Source: Plantago major | Lineage: Eukaryota; Streptophyta; Magnoliopsida; Lamiales; Plantaginaceae | NCBI GenBank assembly: GCA_026545765.1 | Contig: CM048841.1 | Location: forward strand, 102,133,352-102,197,351 | DNA: 64,000 nt | Direction: 5' to 3' | Part shown: piece by piece, positions 35,160 through 47,545 of the stretch | Numbering within the stretch: the stretch's first letter is position 1 | Layout of the letters: every line of letters starts with the position of its first letter | Notes under the pieces: generated by a model | The model's database searches: none | What the model was told of the DNA's origin: nothing | What the model saw: only the letters and a program-made list of their open reading frames with translations | Program-made: the position numbers and the translations under genes

Positions 35160-37200
35160 CGTTTATCTTTTTCAAGAATAAATGTGGTAATTATTGTATA
35201 CTGCTTCTGAAATATTTAAGGTTGAGACTTAAGAGATTATGTGAGTGTACCAAGAAATTTATGGATCTTTTATGTTATATTGCGCTTGTAATTAAGTATA
35301 TCTCACCATTTTGACTTATGTCACTGAATGAAGGCTTAAAATTCTAATTATCGCACTGCAATTTATTCAAGAAGCCATTTGCAAATGAGCTAGACAGCTA
35401 AATCCACCGTGTTCTGTAAAGGATAGTATATATTTTTTGGTTATTCTTCGCCCAATAAATCGTGTTTAGTCACATATATTATTTCGCGGTGTTCATGATC
35501 AAGCTAAAGCTGCACCTTGACGATTATATCTGCTAGAGAACGCCTTAAGCAGTACTACATTTCTAATATGTTCCTGGAATCCCAACACATTATCTTGGCT
35601 GCTTCTGGCCGGAATACAATACCCATTTGGTGGTTATAGAATACAATCTATGTTTATCTGCCATACTATGTTATAGAAACCAGGCGGAGACACCGTTGAT
35701 CTAACCGTCTCCCGTCACACTGATCAATCTCCATATTCAAATGGCTTGACAATATTTATGTCGATGATGTTCCGTATATCAGGGTATAAGTGATGTCTAT
35801 TTTCAATAAGACGTATTCCGTTTATAATTAATCTTAAGCCGTTTCATGTGGTGGCTACGCAACTGATAGCAATAGTATACACAAGCTCTTTCATATTGCT
35901 GGCAAGAATGTGAAATTGATGCAATAAATACAGAAAGGGAGGGCAGGACCAGTAGCAGCAAGTACTGGGTTTTATGTGTGTGTATGTTTGTGTTTTGGAC
36001 AGTAAATGCAGGAAAAGTATGGGGATAGGGTAATTCAATTCTATTTAATTTTGATAGCTACACTTCAAGCTATCACAAGTCACACTCAATCATATATTTA
36101 TATATACATATCCATTTTATTCAACAAGAAAATCTGACAACTACTCTCTTTAAACAAAACACCCCGATTTGATAGCTTCTTCATTTTCATGAAAGCCGTC
36201 CTGTAAAAGCCTCCTTTTCTCATTTCCCATTTCATTTTTTCTTCCACCCAGTATAAAACACTCCGTCACAAATTTTGATCACAGATATTAAAGTGCATTA
36301 ATGTAAAAGACATAGGTATAATTCCACATGGATAATAAATTGTGTTAAAAAAGAAACTGATACATTTACACCGAGACATATACGAATGGAATAATCTACG
36401 ACATTTTGTTAATTATGGGAAGGAGGCTGTGAGTACACCTTTTTTTTTTTCCTTCATTTTTTTGATCTTCAAACTTTGATTAAGCTAAACAAATGAATAA
36501 TGTGATCTTGCAAAAGGAGTGTTCAATACTTGCAATATGGTCCTCATGATCAACTTCCAAAAGAAAAGGAAAAATGTCATAAAACCTGAACCACAGCTTT
36601 GTTCTTCAAACACTTTAAGTTAAATCTTGAATATAGATGTAGGGCGAAAACTAAAATATCTGGTCCGTGACATTAATGTGATGTAATCTTTTTGAACATT
36701 TTGATCAAAATAAGTATGATGACGGATAGGGTCAGTTATTTGGAAAATTAGCTCAGTTAAAATATAAATTCCTTCATGTTAATGAATTGAACATCGTATC
36801 AACGGTTGTTATTTCAGTAGTAAAGGGAACTTAAGCCTTGCTCGAAAGACGTTGTGGATGTAAAAACATCATTTGAGAGCCGCTTCTAAAAAGGGTTCGA
36901 CAGTCTTCCATTGGATCGATCGCGTAGCAGAATCTGGTGAAAAAAAATAAAAATTGAACATCGTACTTGTTGGATACGTAAATTAATCTCATACTAACAT
37001 TATAGCATGAAGTTCCACAAGCTAAGTTGAACCACACCAAGTGTGACCGAAGAAGTAGTGCAACTTTATTTTATGAAATACATCCATAAAAACTGCAACA
37101 ATAAGAATCTCATTCTTAGACGGTATTAAGATGCATGACTCGCTATAATTAATGTTTCTCGCTGTACAAACGAGTTAAGAAGTATGCACTTAGAAGAAAT
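35160..37200. other. 3' flank of the YABBY gene and intergenic sequence
   Basis: AT-rich sequence with no recognised gene. Open frames at 35844-36038 and 36831-37040 on the minus strand are short and have no family resemblance. Confidence 0.4.
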
Positions 37201-37204
37201 ATTA

Positions 37205-37497
37205 CTCACATTGGATAAACACATAGACTCATGTAATAACATGCAAACCACATATATCAAGTGAACCATGTGCATATAATGGTCTCAAATCTCAATGCAT
37301 TGAACACAAGTTCGGTTTTAGTGAGATTTAAACACGCCACTAAAAGTATACTCATTGCGCATTGGATAAATCCATAGATCCATGTAATAATCTTCCCATC
37401 ACATATGTCAAGTTAATTAAACATTGTAGTACAATGGTCTCAAGCATTGAACACAAGTTCAATTCTATTTAGATTTAAAAATGACACTAAAAGTAAA
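37205..37497. repeat. Tandem duplication, two units of about 150 bp
   Basis: Both units carry CATTGGATAAA, CATAGA(C/T)(C/T)CATGTAATAA, CACATAT(A/G)TCAAGT, AATGGTCTCAA, GCATTGAACACAAGTTC and a final CACTAAAAGTA, in the same order. The second unit has lost a short piece. Noncoding; origin unknown. Confidence 0.8.
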
Positions 37498-37499
37498 GA

Positions 37500-38560
37500 A
37501 GTTGAGTTTGGAATTTGAATTTAGTCTATGTTACAATTTTAAGTGATCAATTTTTTGTTTAATTAGCCTCAATCTATATTCTCATATTATAGAGAACATA
37601 ACTTATACTTTATTCAGTATATCATATTTTATTTACTCCCCTAATCCCTCATACTTTTATTATATTCATTCAAACTTATGTAAATCTTTCAATTATTATA
37701 TTTTTATATAATGTAATTATAAAACTCATATTTACCTTTATACCAATTGAGCACGGACAGATCAGATTGATACGACACTGATATCACCCAGATTGTAGAG
37801 TCGACATTCATAAGGTGAATTTTCAATTTTGCAAATCAAGATCAATCTCACTGTAGTTGTGGATCCGGTAGTGGAGCCCACCAACTACAGTGTAGGGATC
37901 AGTGTCCTCCCAAACCCCATATGAGGGTGCTATACTAGTATAGGGTTGATATTTCTCTAATTCTCTATAATACACAGGATAAAGGGGTATTAATTAATGA
38001 GAGAAGAATCTGTAACGTCAAATCATGTAGTTGTGCGTTTGGACTTTAGTGGTACATAACATGGTGGACCTTCATTGTCGTCTCCCTTCCCGTCTCGTCT
38101 AATCTCACACATTTCACATTAATTAATCTCACACATTTACTACTTCCATCTCAATAATAATTTCTAGATTAATCTCTCAACAATTTTGATGACAAATTAA
38201 TATTATATATATTACCCTACAAAGAAATGTAATAAAACTATATTATATAAGTATATTATTTTCACAAAATTTTATTTTATACCTATCGAGTATAATTTAA
38301 ATTAATTTGTAGTCAAAATTCATAAAATGTTAAATTTAATCATTTATTATTGGCACGTAGTGATTATTTGATTTCATGATAGGCAACTGTCACGTCTTAA
38401 CTATGTTTTATGCAACAAAAAAATAATTGTTCCTTCGTGCCGATTTTTTTAATTTGTGTCTCAGTTTGTTCGTTTCATAATGCGTCTACTTTCACCAGTT
38501 TCTGCTTTATGAATCCATGTTTCTACTTACTTCTTCAAATCCTATCATGTTTACGTGTGC
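37500..38560. other. Intergenic, nothing recognised
   Basis: AT-rich, no coding region or clear repeat. Around 37840-37940 the phrase CAACTACAGTGTAGG mirrors CACTGTAGTTGTGG, a small inverted pair of about 12 bp. Confidence 0.3.
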
Positions 38561-38568
38561 AAATACAT

Positions 38569-38815
38569 GCTCCCTTCGTTCCGGATTCAAATTCCCGTGA
38601 ACCTGGATATAAATTTTAAGAAAATAGTGAATAAATTAAAAAAAATGATAATAAAGTAAATAAAGGAGAAGAGATGGTGATAACATAAAAAATGAAGTGA
38701 ATAAATTATGAGAGATAATTCATAAAGTACGATAGAGATTTTTCATATATGAGATGAGAAATTGAAATTGAGACGTTTGAAAATAGAATGCGAGAAGATG
38801 AAACTGAGACTCCTC
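38569..38815. mobile_element. Stowaway-like MITE, degraded
   Basis: Left end CTCCCTTCGTTCCGGATTC, right end GATGAAACTGAGACTCCTC, roughly inverse to each other, with the family's AT-rich, GTGAATAAA-repeating interior. The flanking TA dinucleotides are not clear. Confidence 0.55.
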
Positions 38816-39279
38816 TTTTTTTTTGAGCTTCAAGTCTTGTGTACTTCAACGTTCTTTAGGTTTTAAAGAATGATGTATTGATTCCCTCCGTTACATTAAT
38901 GAATGATTAAAAATCATACATAACTCCTCACATTGTACCCGCAATACTTTGTAAGGATGTGAGATTAGCAGCACCCAAGGGGTTCAATGAGAAATATATC
39001 AATCGGAAGTGACTTACCGGAGGTTTGGGATGAAGTTATTATTATAACTTATAAACTCTTATTCACGAGTATAGAAATTTTAAGGTTTTGAATTTTAGTT
39101 TGAACATAACAAATTTAATCACCTCGAACTCCACTAAACAACTAAATTTATATTTCTACTCCACCCTCTACTAAGATTGTTTGATTGTGATAGTATACTA
39201 TGCACGATCTTCATAATACGAATAGAAACCACACGGTTATGAGCGGATCATAGTTCAAGTATCATCGCTATGGTACAAG

Positions 39280-39777
39280 ACAATGATCCTCTTGTTAATA
39301 TATACTGTAATATATAGAACCTTGAGAATGGTACCGACATTGACAACCGTCCTTCTAGCTCTTGATCAGGATAGATAAAGATCTAGCCAACGGCTTAGGA
39401 ACCACCGGGTGACACATCAGCAGAAAGTACATAGGAGACAAGATCCCAAGTTTTAAGGAAGATTGTCCCCAAGCTCTTCCTATATAAACTCCTCAACCAC
39501 TATATGTGAAAAACTCGAAGCACGAAAGTTCGAAAAGTCTATTCAATAGCTAAAACTGATTTCGGCATGCTTAGGGCAACTCGGCTAAAGGGAGTAACCT
39601 TCTTACCCTTTATTTTTTATATACAGGTAAATAGCAAGGATAACCCGAAGCCAGGAGTACTGCTACAAGGGATATCAATATGTGGAGTACCTTAGATAAG
39701 GAAAGACCTCTAATAAGACACTTAGTGGATGGACCTTGTTTATATTGAGATTGTTAGTATAATTATACCAACAATAT
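39280..39777 (+). mobile_element. Possible LTR-like fossil next to the Copia element
   Basis: GC-richer than its surroundings and containing a TATATAAA box at about 39480 with CTCCTCAACC just after it, then a GTTCG-rich leader. It looks like an older retroelement LTR piece into which the element starting at 39778 inserted. No partner or boundaries found. Low certainty. Confidence 0.3.
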
Positions 39778-40697
39778 TGAAAGTGCAATCGGACCGGAAT
39801 TTGGTATAAACAGACCTAAACTGCGACTTGGTGTGTACAGAACACAGAACTCTGGCAAAGCAGTATTCTGGTGTATTCGATACACTGAACTGACAGTAGA
39901 AAAACCTAAACAGATGCAGAAACTTATCCTAAACACAGAGATTAACAGCGGAATAAAAGACAACGAGATAAGTTTCTAGCATATTATATTACTATAATCC
40001 ACCGAGCCTCATGGCGAAAAATATCCACTATACGTATGTTGATAATGAATACAAAGAACTACTCTAGATCTATTCTTGCGAATATCTCTAGATGCAAAAT
40101 AACTAATCAATCGTAAAGAGCTACCTCTACCAATCTACCTATCAATCACTGAATCACATATAGAAAACTAGATAGAAAAAGCTTATAAAACATTGACAGA
40201 AAATCGTGAATCTAAGAATATATATGTAAACTCCCGGTTTTTCTTGCTTGATTCACGTATCTATCTTGATGAGCTCTTGATGTATATATAGCATCCAAAA
40301 ACGTCCAGAGCACATCTGATTTGTCATGATCTTCATAGCTTGCAATTTGAGTCCTAATCGACTTCTACTCCTTGTTCTAAGTAACATCTTCTTTCTTGAA
40401 TATATCCAAGATCTTCCGATCTCCTTGTAATATCCAATCTCGTTCAACCTAACTATATCTGCACAACACTAACTAAAATCGTGGAACCAATTAGGAAAGG
40501 AAATAAAGTGAATAAAGGCAAAACCTAATCAGAAATCTGTTGTAAAACAGGTTTTTTCCCATACAGCAGAATTCTGCCGAATCCAGTGTTCTCGCGACAC
40601 CAGATAAAAACACTGAGAACTGTTTTGCATATCAGTGTGTATCTTGTGTGTGCTTGACACACCAAGATTAACACTATAAAAAATACTCACATTTACA
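39778..40697 (-). repeat. 3' LTR of the Copia-like element
   Basis: Left copy on the plus strand; downstream copy in the element's own orientation, adjoining the polypurine tract. Confidence 0.88.
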
Positions 40698-41420
40698 TTC
40701 TCCCCTTTTTTGTCTTTCTTCACAAAACCTAAAACAAATGAGTTAGTGCAGATAAACATATACTAAACTCCCCCTCGAAACAAGAAAGATTTCTCCCCCT
40801 TAATCGAAGAATGAACTTAGATATAAAACTAAGTCAAACACATAGAATTCAAATATTACAGACCAACATACTCCAACACACTAAAGACCATAAATATGAA
40901 ACCAAACATCATTGATATAAAAAGGTTAGATAGCACAACTCATCACTCTCCCCCTTTTTGTGAGGAAGACAAAAGCATCATACCCTTCTTTCTCTTATAG
41001 TTCGATGTTAAAAGACCTCCTTATATTCGAACAATTCAAGATGCAGACATACTCACTTTTGCTATAAAATCCATGCGCACATTAGTTTGTAAATAAAGAC
41101 AAAACCGAATGTCAACTAGCTGGTGTTCTGGCAACACCAATATCTCAGCTAGCCAGTGTCTCGAGAACACCAGTCTCTCAACACTTACATTCTCCCCCTT
41201 TTTGACTTTCTTCACAAAACATACCTAAACAACTTGTTAGCAACATATGAAGAAGTATGAACTAAACAAACTCCCCCTCAAACTTAGCAGGGAGTAAAAA
41301 TGCAAAAGAAAGTACGTAAACTAAGCACTAAGAATCATGTTCATAAAAGTACCCAAAGTACCAAAAGAGTCGATCTATCATGTTAAGATCTTTCTTTGTT
41401 GTTCATATGCCAACTCATCT

Positions 41421-41449
41421 CCACCCCCCCCCACCCCCCCCCCCCCCCC
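41421..41449. repeat. Poly-C tract inside the retroelement
   Basis: Nearly pure C for 28 bases, interrupted by two A. Such runs are error-prone in sequencing, so the exact length is unsure. Confidence 0.8.
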
Positions 41450-42175
41450 GAAGAAAGATACTTCACAAACTTAGATTCAATGGTCACAGGAGTGAGACAT
41501 AAAAATCTGTAACTTGAGAAAACACATGAGCAGAGAAGAAAACAAATAAGAAAGTAAGAGTGGAAGTGAGGAGGATAGGTGATGGGAAAAACACACTTCA
41601 ATCCAAATGGCTATAAAGAAAATCTTGAGACACATATCCAAAACTAATGCCAATCATTAGAAAAGATTTTGGTAAAAGATTTTTCACAACTAAACTGGTG
41701 ATAATCAGTTAGAAAATGCCACTTATGGAGAATCTTAGCTAATTGAGAGATAATACACTACAAGCTTTAAAAAGCCAAAATTACCTCGGAAATAAGCTAG
41801 TAAAATATGTAACGTACCCGAAAAACACACACACTCCCAACAAAACACGACTCTTTCTTTCAAACAATTTAGGAAGACTTAGGACTGAGAAGGAAAGAAA
41901 CAACAAATGTCAGTAAATGAAACTGAAACACGGTGTTCTGGTAACACTCAGTAAACTCCTGTGGAAACACACATGAGAAAAGAAGGCTCTCAGCGAAAAA
42001 GGAAGAGGGAAAAGAGAAAGGAAAATGTGGGAGTACAATCAGTCAAATATGGTGTTATCAGCACACTAGAACCAAGCGCAACATGACACAAACCAGAACC
42101 CGTTATTGAACTCCACCTCAGAAAAGAATAAAATTTTGTGCTAATAATTTTTTTTTTTTAATGAAGGGGACAACT

Positions 42176-42395
42176 ATTGAATGAAGGCAGCCGGAACCCC
42201 AATCACCCCAAAACCGTCACACTTCCATAGGCAATACAGGTGTGTACATAGGACTGGATGGAAGCAGTCAGAACCCTAACCACCCCAGTATCCCAATGCG
42301 TACACATTTACTGTGTCACTTTTATAAAGAAAGCCTCAAGGAAGATATCATTACCGAATGTAGGCAGCCGGAACTCCATGCACCCCAGTAACAAT
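42176..42395. repeat. Three spaced copies of a short motif inside the retroelement
   Basis: The phrase (G/T)AAGGCAGCCGGAACCCC or close variants, followed by a CACCCCA block, occurs at about 42184, 42258 and 42360. Spacing is about 75 and 100 bp. Function unknown; interior repeats are common in non-autonomous LTR elements. Confidence 0.7.
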
Positions 42396-43627
42396 ACAAA
42401 CTGTATCTAGCAATCCCATTTAACAAATCACAGAGTAGTAAGCACAAATATACCAAGGAGAGTAATTATGGGTTCAGGAAGTGACCACGAAGTGAAAGGA
42501 AAAGAGTGTACAAAACCCACAAATAAACTGGTGTACTGAACACACGAGATTTTGTTTGAAAAAGAATAAGAGAAACATCAAGATACAACATGAATGAACC
42601 ACAAAGGAGAGAAAGAGGAGTCAACCAGAACAGTGATAATGAAGTTACTGACGATAAAGATGGACGAACAGAGAGTAAGGAAGTAGAACAAGCTTAAGAT
42701 CATAACACAAAAACACCACAAACATAAGCTGGTGTGATCCGATGGTGTTATGGACACACCAGTGTTTTGTTTGTTTTTTTTTAATTTTTATTTTTTTTAT
42801 ATACAAGAACAGACCATAAAACCTCTCTAAACAATATTATCTATCATGGTTTTGAGGTTTAAAGTAAACATCAGTCAGTTTAAGCCAATATACCGTATCA
42901 TCAAACAAATAGAAGAAATCTCCACTCGTGCAATTTCTATCATTCAAATCTCCAGCCCAAATACGAAATCAAAAACATATATGCATAGGATCACATATAC
43001 ATCTCAAAATTTGCTTTAAAGAATTTAGACGAAGTGTGTTTGGGTTGAGTGGGTATATGATTTGCACACATATAACATATGATATATCAAGATGACAAGA
43101 TGAAATAGATAGAGGCATACCAATTAATTGAGATGTGGGAGGGTTATTCCTTATCTCAGCTGAGAGATCATGCCTTACTCGATCATACAGTACATCATCA
43201 TGTTCACCTGTTCCAAAATATGTGGCTGACTTTGATGTTGATTCTGGTGTCTCCGCAACACTAGATTCTTGCTCTTCACTGTCAAGCTGTGGTGTTGCAT
43301 CCGGTGTTTTCGCAACACTGGAATTAACACAACGGTTACGCACATCAAGTTGCTCTATCCTCAGCTCATCCTTGCTCCATTCTTCCTAATTCAAATATTC
43401 TGCACTAGAAAGAATATGAACAAACCAGTAGTCATATGTAATAAATCTACATGCACAAATATCAATGGATTTGATACATGCACGATGCATGATTTTCTTA
43501 AAGTCACAATAAGAAAAATCAAAAAAATCTACTACATAAAGCCTACCGATATAAGGGTTAGCTTGATCCATTATATTAATACCAAATCCAAACACCAATG
43601 AATTAGGTGCTTGGCTCTTATACCAAT

Positions 43628-44556
43628 TGAAAGTGCAATCGGACCGGAATTTGGTATAAACAGAACTAAACTGCGACTTGGTGTGTCCAGAACACAGAAC
43701 TCTGGCAATGTAGTATTCTAGTGTATTCGATACACTGAACTGACAACTGAAAAACCTAAACAGAAACAGAAACTTATCCTAAACACCGAGATTAACAGCG
43801 GAATAAAAGACAACGAGATAAGTTTCTAGCATATTATATTACTATAATCCACTGAGCCTCATGGCGAAAAATATCCACTATACGTATGTTGATAATGAAT
43901 ACAGAGAACTACTCTAGATCTATTTTTGCGAATATCTCTAGATGCAAAACAACTAAGCAATGATCATAAAGAGCTACCTCTACCAATCTACCTATCAATC
44001 GCTGAATCACACAGAGAAAACTAGATAGAAAAAGCTTAGAAAACGTTGACAGAAAACGTTGACAGAAATTGTGAATATAAGAATATGTAAACTCCCGATT
44101 TTTCTTGCTTGATTCCCGTATCTATCTTGATGAACTCTTGATGTATACATAGCATCCAAAAACGTCTAGAGCACATCTGATTTTTCATGATCTTCATAGC
44201 TTGCAATTTGAGTCCTAATCGACTTCTACTCCTTGTCCTAAGTAATATCTTCTTTCTTGAATATATCCAAGATCTTCTGATCTCCTTGTAATATCCAATC
44301 TCGTTCAACCTAAATATATCTGCACAACACTAACTAAAATCGTGGAACCAATTAGGAAAGGAAATAAAGTGAATAAAGGCATAACCTAATCAGAAATCTG
44401 CTGTACAACAGGTTTTTCACGCACAACAGAATTTTGCCGAATCCAGTGTTCTCGCGACACCAGATAAAAACACTGAGAACTGTTTTACATATCAGTGTGT
44501 ATCTTGCGTGTGCCTGACACACCAAGATTAACACTATAAAAATACTCACATTTACA
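43628..44556 (-). repeat. 5' LTR of the Copia-like element
   Basis: Right copy on the plus strand, the upstream one in the element's orientation, adjoining the primer-binding site at 43613-43625. Confidence 0.88.
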
Positions 44557-44559
44557 AAT

Positions 44560-46990
44560 GTCAAAACCAATCAAATAAACTTAAGAATATCGAAATCCGT
44601 GAGCTAATTTTTTTTCTCTGACTCAATTATATAACTTATATAACAGAAAAGCCTGTTGGAATCGTGATACGTATGTAGCATCTTCTTCGTTAAAACCTAT
44701 ATTGAAACACCAACTCTGCATAAAGTACAAAAGAGTAGGTTAGATTAGAGATGACTCTCAGCCTAAAGGTGATATAACCGGAGCGAACTTTACATTTCTA
44801 GAAATCATATTCAACACTCGAGAACAAAACATATACTAATGTTCATTATGTTTTCACAAACCTTATTGAAGGAAATTAGTGGAAATTGAGTACACATGAT
44901 CACATATTCATCCTCTTCAAATCAATTAAATTGTTGGATATTATTACGAACCAATTTATAATTTTCGATTTTTAATATCCTACATAATGTAGTGACTTCT
45001 GATACGTTAGTATATTTTAGAGTGCAAAATTCAATACGTAGAATACAACATTTAAAGCATCAATATACATGTACGTTAATTTGGATAACCAAGTTACAAA
45101 CACTCTAAATTATACATTAGTGGATGTTAATTTTAGCATCTTTCCACGAATAACTAGACCGACATTGTTGCTAGTAGCTTTTAACTTTTAAGCACGTAAG
45201 TTTCAGATACTATGCAAATAGAAGCTAGATAGCACTCTCTATTAACTGTGTGTGAGTGGTCCCGTGATTTCCAAGTGCAATAATAATTCTTTCAACGATC
45301 TTTTTCTTCTACTTCAGGTAACGAGGGATTTAGGGGTCGTTTGGGGGGGGGGGGGGGGTGTTCAGTGGTATTTTGTTTGACAAGAGGATTATAAGAATTG
45401 CAATCCAAGTCCTACACCGCTGATATATAAGTTTTGCCGTCATATGAGGCATTTCGATAAAAACCCGTGAATAAGATCAATTGAACTTGTATGTGAAGAC
45501 GGAGTGAATAATATCATACCAATTATCAGTTTCGTCTCGAACATGGAATGAGATAGGGCGGTTTGGCATGCAGGATCTATAGCCAGCGTGCAAGAAACAC
45601 GATATGCACGGAATAGTATGATCCACTAGAAATGGTTCCTTAATATAGTTTCAACTGTTAATATACGTACCACGAATAGTGAAAAGATTGATTCTAATTG
45701 GGAAAGAAAAGGAGACTTAGAAAATTGTTTCCACAATTCCACTAATGCAAAAAGATACAAACTTTTACGACACCAACTTTTTTAAAGATGATCAATATGG
45801 AGTACATGTTTAACTAGAAACATTCACTCCCAACGTTATTCCTTTAATTACTTGCATGAACCATGCATTACTTGCATTATCATAAATATTTATTAAAACA
45901 TTTTATGTTGATCATGCCTCTCGTGGAGATCATTTATCGCGAAACCTAATGAAATAACGGTCAATGAATGCATGCTTTCATTTTCACCCAATTAAAGTCT
46001 CACTATGTTCTGTTATGATGGCGTATGCGCCATCTACAGTCTACACTAAGAGTTGTCATTCTTCAAAAGCTCAAAAGAGAAAATGTGTATGATGACTAGA
46101 GACTAATAATTCCCATACTCGCATCCACACACTTATAATCATGATCACAAATAAATACTAGTTGGTACTCACCCAAATTCATACACATATCTATCACAGT
46201 ATAATGTCTCACGATACTAGAATATATCGTAGACACCATCTGCATAACTCACATTTGACTACTAAAACCAAGAGTGCTCCGTTTTAACATTCACTCATTC
46301 AGTGTAACGGACAAAAACTTTTAAGTTACTAAGCAATTTTTGGATTGTTGACCCCCTGAATTGTTAGGGGTAACCATGCCAACCTAGCAATAACTTCTAG
46401 TCAACGTAGACTTAGAAAAGTCGAACAATCGAGGGCATATAACCTAAGCTTTTATACGTGATATTTGTTAGTACCCCCACACTTCAACAACTACAGTCCA
46501 ATTTCACTACAATCAAGTTAATCTAGCCTCTCTAGAGGTATTCTTAGACAACTCCAACAAACCATACTAAACGAAACGTAATAACTAACAGCCAGAAGAT
46601 TAATTAATCGATGAGCAAATTAAGATGGACTGGCCTTAGTTTACAGTTATATCAACCCAATTCTTGGCCGAGAACTACAATATTCTACGAAGTAATGGAA
46701 CCGAAGTCTTGGCCAAGAACTTCTAAACTCCACCCGACTTGGTTTGAACCCAGACCTTTGTTAATCCTAATTACTCCACCAAAGAAAACTTATGCAACTT
46801 ACTCCATTACCAGAAAGGCAGAAAGGAAAGATCAGAAACCTCACTCCATTCGAGTTTACCCACTCGTAAATGGGTGGTGAGTTTCCAGGTTGTCACCATA
46901 ATTCGAAGGGTTCACCATCCTACTATCTAGTCAACTCAACAGCAGCATGCAAGCACCATAGTCAATTATATTCCACATAAGAGCAGTATC
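44560..46990. other. Intergenic, no gene recognised
   Basis: AT-rich. At 45332 TTAGGGGTCGTTTGG followed by a 16-bp G run (45343-45358) looks like the start of a Tourist or hAT element, but no matching right end was found. A frame at 46611-46880 lacks family resemblance. Confidence 0.35.
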
Positions 46991-47011
46991 ATCGAGCCAA
47001 CAAAGCCTTAT

Positions 47012-47545
47012 CTACTAGGCCCAGCCTAAATCATTGTCCACTCTTAAAGAAGCCCAAATAAGCTGTCTATATAGGCTATACAGTACACCCTATTGAAGCA
47101 CATGTAACTCCAACCAAATGTCAAGAAATCCGAAACATAAACTGAACATACATAGGAGGATATGAGAAAGCCTCTTTGTTCCCATACAAGGCAAGTTCAT
47201 AAAACCGGGGGCTATTTTTATAAGCACGGTCACTTGGATATGGAACTCTATGGGTTATATCCAGGATCTCAAATCCTATCTGCTAGGCAACAGCCTAAAT
47301 CATTGTCCACTCTTAAAGAAGCTTGAATAAGCTGTCTAGCTAGGCTACAGTACACTCTATTGAAGTACACGCAACTCCAACCAAATGTCAAGAAATGTGA
47401 AGCATAAGCTTAACATACATAGGAGGATATGAGACAGCCTCTTCGTTACCATAAAAGGCAGTTTAATAAAACCGGGAGCTATTTTCATAAGCACGACCCC
47501 TTGGATATGGAACTTTGGGTTCATATCCATGATCCCTGGCATTAC
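47012..47545 (-). repeat. Tandem duplication of the 3' end of the 47.5-50.7 kb gene
   Basis: Two units of about 265 bp, roughly 47012-47275 and 47276-47545. They share CCTAAATCATTGTCCACTC, AACTCCAACCAAATGTCAAG, AACATACATAGGAGGATATG and CTTGGATATGGAACT in the same order, with offsets drifting from 259 to 277 through small indels. The right unit contains the last coding codons and 3' UTR of the gene; the left unit repeats the same with substitutions and lies past the stop codon. Confidence 0.9.

Larger units (their letters stand above)
39778..44556 (-). mobile_element. Non-autonomous Copia-like LTR retroelement (fossil)
   Basis: Two direct repeats of about 920 and 929 bp (39778-40697 and 43628-44556) begin TGAAAG and end TTTACA on the plus strand and bracket a 2.9 kb interior. 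Read on the minus strand, the 5' LTR is the right copy. It is followed by TGGTATAAGAGCC (43613-43625), one base from the standard initiator-Met tRNA primer site. A polypurine tract (AAAAAAGGGGAGAA on the minus strand) abuts the left LTR. Flanking pentamers AATAT and AATGT agree at four of five bases. No gag-pol was recognised inside, so the element is a broken or LARD-like copy that would need help in trans. By eye the LTRs differ at roughly 4-5 percent, suggesting insertion some two to three million years ago under commonly used plant rates. Confidence 0.88.

Noticed and set aside
42969-43601. Open frames on both strands near the retroelement primer site
   Set aside because: None resembles gag or another retroelement protein clearly; treated as part of the fossil interior.
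45332-45360. TTAGGGGTCGTTTGG plus G-run as a Tourist or hAT left end
   Set aside because: No matching right end or target duplication found in the next 1.5 kb.
46611-46880. An 89-codon open frame with a TTTGAACCC word that recalls a tRNA T-arm
   Set aside because: No cloverleaf can be built around the word and the protein resembles nothing known.
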